A model generated the notes under the pieces. That model saw nothing but the letters and a program-made list of their open reading frames with translations, did no database searches and was not told the origin of the DNA. 14,452 nt of DNA from Thomasclavelia sp. (GTDB lineage: Bacteria > Bacillota_I > Bacilli_A > Erysipelotrichales > Coprobacillaceae). How positions within the stretch are numbered: position 1 is the first letter of the stretch; every line of letters starts with the position of its first letter. The stretch covers positions 1 to 14,452 of the forward strand of contig JAHHSU010000030.1 of the NCBI GenBank assembly GCA_020025035.1, read 5' to 3'. Below are positions 12,447 through 14,452 of the stretch, piece after piece. Position numbers and translations under genes: made by a program.

Positions 12447-13592
12447 ATGCAAGAAAAGATTTTATTTACTTCAGAATCAGTATCAATAGGTCATCCTGAT
12501 AAAATATGTGATCAAATTTCAGATGCCATTTTAGATGCTTGTTTATTACAAGATGAAGATTCAAGAGTAGCATGCGAATGTTTTATTACAACTGATTTAT
12601 TAATTATTGGTGGCGAAATTACCACAACTGCTAAGGTAGATTATGAAAAAATTGCAAGAGATAAAATAAAAGAAATTGGGTATACTGATGCAAGTATTGG
12701 AATAAATGGAGATACATGCACTATACAAGTAGTATTAGATACTCAATCAGCAGATATTGCATTAGGTACTGATATGTCAATTGGAGGGGCAGGGGACCAA
12801 GGAATTATGTTTGGCTATGCTACTGATGAAACAGAAGGGTATATGCCTTTAGCAATTTCTATTGCCCACCAATTAGTTCGAGTGGCAACTGAAAAAAGAC
12901 AATCAGGTGAGTTTAAGTTTGCACGTCCTGATATGAAATCACAAGTAACCATTGATTATACTGATGTCTCATCTCCAAAAATTGATACTATACTAATGTC
13001 TATACAACATGATCAAGAATATGATCAAGAATTATTTTCTCAATATATTAAAGAAGAGATTATGGATCATGTAGTTTCTAAATATCATCTAAATAAGGAT
13101 TACAAGGTAATTATTAATCCTACAGGACGTTTCGTAATTGGAGGACCACATGGGGATACAGGCTTAACAGGAAGAAAAATTATTGTAGATACATATGGTG
13201 GTTATGCTAGACATGGTGGGGGAGCATTTTCTGGTAAAGATCCCTCTAAGGTAGATAGAAGTGCTGCCTACATGGCTCGTTACATCGCAAAAAATATTGT
13301 GGGAGCTAAATTAGCAAAAAAAGTAGAAATTCAATTATCTTATGCTATAGGGTTAAAAGAACCGACTTCTATATTTATAGATACATTTGGTACAGAAACA
13401 GTGGATAAAGATATTATATTAAAGGCAATTAAAGAAAATTTTGATCTTACTCCAAATGGCATTATTGAAACATTACAGCTTAAACAGCCTCTTTATTCTA
13501 AAACAGCGGCTTATGGACATTTTGGACGTGGAGATATAAATTTACCTTGGGAAAAATTAGATAAAATAGAGGTATTAAAAAAATATAAATAA
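12447..13592 (+). CDS. metK: S-adenosylmethionine synthetase (methionine adenosyltransferase)
   Basis: This cytosolic, normally tetrameric enzyme makes SAM from Met and ATP with release of phosphate and pyrophosphate. It has 381 residues, a little short (about 384 in E. coli, about 400 in Bacillus). Signatures are FTSES (7-11), GHPDK (15-19) with His16 and Asp18, GGEITT (55-60), GAGDQGIMFGYATDET (114-129), NPTGRFVIGG, GRKIIVDTYGG, and the P-loop-like GGGAFSGKDPSKVDRSAAY with the catalytic Lys/Asp. The active-site gating loop between QSADI and GAGDQG is compact. The residue before GHPDK is Ile14 (SVSIGHPDK), where nearly all family members have Glu (SVSEGHPDK or SVTEGHPDK). The other catalytic residues appear intact. 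AAGGGGGAAAG precedes the ATG. Expression is set by the SAM-I riboswitch directly upstream, giving product feedback. Confidence 0.96.
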   Translation: MQEKILFTSESVSIGHPDKICDQISDAILDACLLQDEDSRVACECFITTDLLIIGGEITTTAKVDYEKIARDKIKEIGYTDASIGINGDTCTIQVVLDTQSADIALGTDMSIGGAGDQGIMFGYATDETEGYMPLAISIAHQLVRVATEKRQSGEFKFARPDMKSQVTIDYTDVSSPKIDTILMSIQHDQEYDQELFSQYIKEEIMDHVVSKYHLNKDYKVIINPTGRFVIGGPHGDTGLTGRKIIVDTYGGYARHGGGAFSGKDPSKVDRSAAYMARYIAKNIVGAKLAKKVEIQLSYAIGLKEPTSIFIDTFGTETVDKDIILKAIKENFDLTPNGIIETLQLKQPLYSKTAAYGHFGRGDINLPWEKLDKIEVLKKYK

Positions 13593-13735
13593 GAATGTAT
13601 AAATAATATTGAGAATAATATTTAACAGATAGAATTAATTTTAATGATAATTTCTGGCTTGAAATGGAAATGCAAAACGTATATTTAAGATTCAAATAAA
13701 AATTATCCTTATTTTTAATGAAAATTATCAAAATA

Positions 13736-13746
13736 TGGTATATAAT
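13736..13746 (+). promoter_or_regulatory. Candidate hpf promoter -10 region
   Basis: TGGTATATAAT contains either an extended -10 (TG-N-TATATA, 13736-13744) or a perfect TATAAT (13741-13746), 25 nt before the hpf start codon. No good -35 is visible for either. I found no match to a sigma-H or sigma-B promoter, although Bacillus hpf uses those. Confidence 0.4.
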
Positions 13747-13771
13747 AAAAGTAGAAAAGGAGGAGTTATTT

Positions 13772-14293
13772 ATGAAAGTAATTGTTAGAGGGAAAAATAC
13801 AGAGATTACAGAAGCGATAGAAAACAAGATTATTAAACAATTAGGAAAGTTAGAAAAATATTTTATCATTGGAGATGAAGTAGAAGCAAAGGTATTAGTA
13901 AAATTATATCGTGATACACAAAAAATAGAAGTAACTATTCCTACAGATTATGTTATTTTAAGAGCTGAAGAATCTGATAAAGATTTATACAATGCAATTG
14001 ATAAAGTTGTAGAAAAAATTGAGGGTCAAATTAGAAAACAAAAAACTAAATTAAGTCGTAGACATGCTAGTAAACCATTTAATATGGATTATATCGATGA
14101 TATAGAGGAAGAAGAAGATAAGGTTGTAAAAACTAAAACTATTCATCCAAAACCAATGGATTTAGAAGAAGCAGTGATGCAAATGGAACTATTAGGACAT
14201 AATTTTTATGTATACGAAGATCAAGAAACTGGAAATATAAGTGTAGTATATAAGCGTCATGACGGTGATTATGGATTAATTGAAACTAAGTAA
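13772..14293 (+). CDS. hpf: Ribosome hibernation-promoting factor, long form
   Basis: This protein binds the 30S decoding region in stationary phase or stress and, in the long form, pairs ribosomes into inactive 100S dimers. It has 173 residues. The N-terminal ribosome-binding domain (about 1-97, MKVIVRGKNTEITEAIENKI to the basic RKQKTKLSRRH) is joined by an acidic linker (about 106-116, DYIDDIEEEED) to the C-terminal dimerisation domain (about 120-173). That domain contains KPMDLEEAVMQMELLGHNF, VYEDQETG and VVYKRHDGDYGLIE. These are hallmarks of long HPF (YvyD-type) of Bacillota and distinguish it from the short HPF/YfiA of enterobacteria. An upstream in-frame ATG at 13718 is rejected because AAAGGAGG stands right before the ATG at 13772 and the family N-terminus begins there. 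It is monocistronic, with its own terminator. Confidence 0.95.
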   Translation: MKVIVRGKNTEITEAIENKIIKQLGKLEKYFIIGDEVEAKVLVKLYRDTQKIEVTIPTDYVILRAEESDKDLYNAIDKVVEKIEGQIRKQKTKLSRRHASKPFNMDYIDDIEEEEDKVVKTKTIHPKPMDLEEAVMQMELLGHNFYVYEDQETGNISVVYKRHDGDYGLIETK

Positions 14294-14301
14294 AAAGATT
14301 G

Positions 14302-14332
14302 CCTTTACTAGATAAAACTAGTAAAGGTTTTT
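14302..14332 (+). terminator. Rho-independent terminator of hpf
   Basis: CCTTTACTAG (14302-14311) / CTAGTAAAGG (14318-14327) form a perfect 10-bp stem with loop ATAAAA, followed by TTTTT (14328-14332). It lies 9 nt after the hpf stop. Confidence 0.95.
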
Positions 14333-14391
14333 ATTATTGTTTTGTGTTTGAAATATTGAAATAAAAAAATGAATTGATTTAAAATATTGCA

Positions 14392-14423
14392 GTATTAAAA
14401 AACTAATATAGTATTTTTAATAC
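14392..14423. repeat. A+T-rich hairpin in the terminal intergenic stretch
   Basis: GTATTAAAAA (14392-14401) and TTTTTAATAC (14414-14423) are exact reverse complements. The inner ACTA (14402-14405) and TAGT (14409-14412) continue the stem around an ATA loop, leaving one bulged A at 14413. It could be a terminator for a minus-strand gene beyond the window or an operator. The rest of 14333-14452 shows no gene. Confidence 0.5.
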
Positions 14424-14452
14424 ATATAGAATAAATGTTTCTACATTAAAAG

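Noticed and set aside
13655..13673. Sigma-54-like TGGC...TGC pair
   Set aside because: The distance between the GG and GC elements is about 16 nt, not the required 12.
13718..13771. 18-codon N-terminal extension of HPF
   Set aside because: It overlaps the promoter-like TATAAT and AAAGGAGG; HPF proteins start at MKVIVRGKN-like sequence.
13498..13869. 123-codon hydrophobic minus-strand ORF at metK end and hpf start
   Set aside because: Its hydrophobicity is a by-product of A+T-rich antisense codons (Phe, Ile, Leu, Tyr), and it overlaps two well-supported genes.
1..14452. CRISPR array, insertion sequence, prophage or defence island
   Set aside because: No spaced direct repeats, transposase or integrase motifs, attachment sites or defence-type proteins were found; base composition looks even.

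Overview
The window is A+T-rich (roughly 30% G+C by eye), with strong AAGGAGG-type ribosome binding sites, a T-box leader, a SAM-I riboswitch and an SspI-type small acid-soluble spore protein gene. This points to an endospore-forming, low-G+C Gram-positive bacterium (Bacillota). The extreme A+T bias suggests an Erysipelotrichia/Coprobacillus-like lineage, but that placement is inference and no rRNA marker is present. It is a chromosomal housekeeping region. I see no transposase, phage gene, CRISPR array or tRNA.

Layout. (1) 1-5413: sspI (minus) diverges from a plus-strand run made of a YgjP/DUF45 zinc metallopeptidase, overlapping by 4 nt an rRNA 2'-O-methyltransferase of the YsgA/TrmH type, then a Phe-specific T-box leader and pheS-pheT, closed by a 20-bp-stem terminator. 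The sspI-ysgA-pheS-pheT neighbourhood resembles the Bacillus arrangement. (2) 5404-8190: three minus-strand genes, namely a small membrane protein, a YdiB-like shikimate/quinate dehydrogenase and enolase. (3) 8249-9581: rarA, a replication-recombination AAA+ ATPase, with a near-consensus promoter that diverges from and overlaps the eno promoter region. (4) 9585-11251: a minus-strand operon of a YugI/GSP13-type S1-domain protein and pgi, separated by 2 nt. (5) 11354-12073: an Nfu-type Fe-S scaffold domain protein and an unrecognised helical protein preceded by a sigma-G-like -10. (6) 12076-13592: metK with a long leader containing a good promoter, a hairpin, a 31-codon small ORF and a complete SAM-I riboswitch with antiterminator/terminator. 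(7) 13772-14332: long-form ribosome hibernation factor hpf with its own terminator, then a short A+T-rich tail with a hairpin.

The genes serve translation and its control (pheST, ysgA, hpf, yugI), central glycolysis (eno, pgi), the SAM/methyl cycle (metK), Fe-S assembly, genome maintenance and sporulation. Two amino-acid-sensing RNA switches control the two most regulated units: uncharged tRNA-Phe for pheST and SAM for metK. The least explained part is the metK leader, where a small translated-looking ORF ends 13 nt before the riboswitch P1 helix. Other points of interest are the unknown helical protein beside a CATACTA box, a substitution in a very conserved MetK motif, and two long A+T-rich palindromes.
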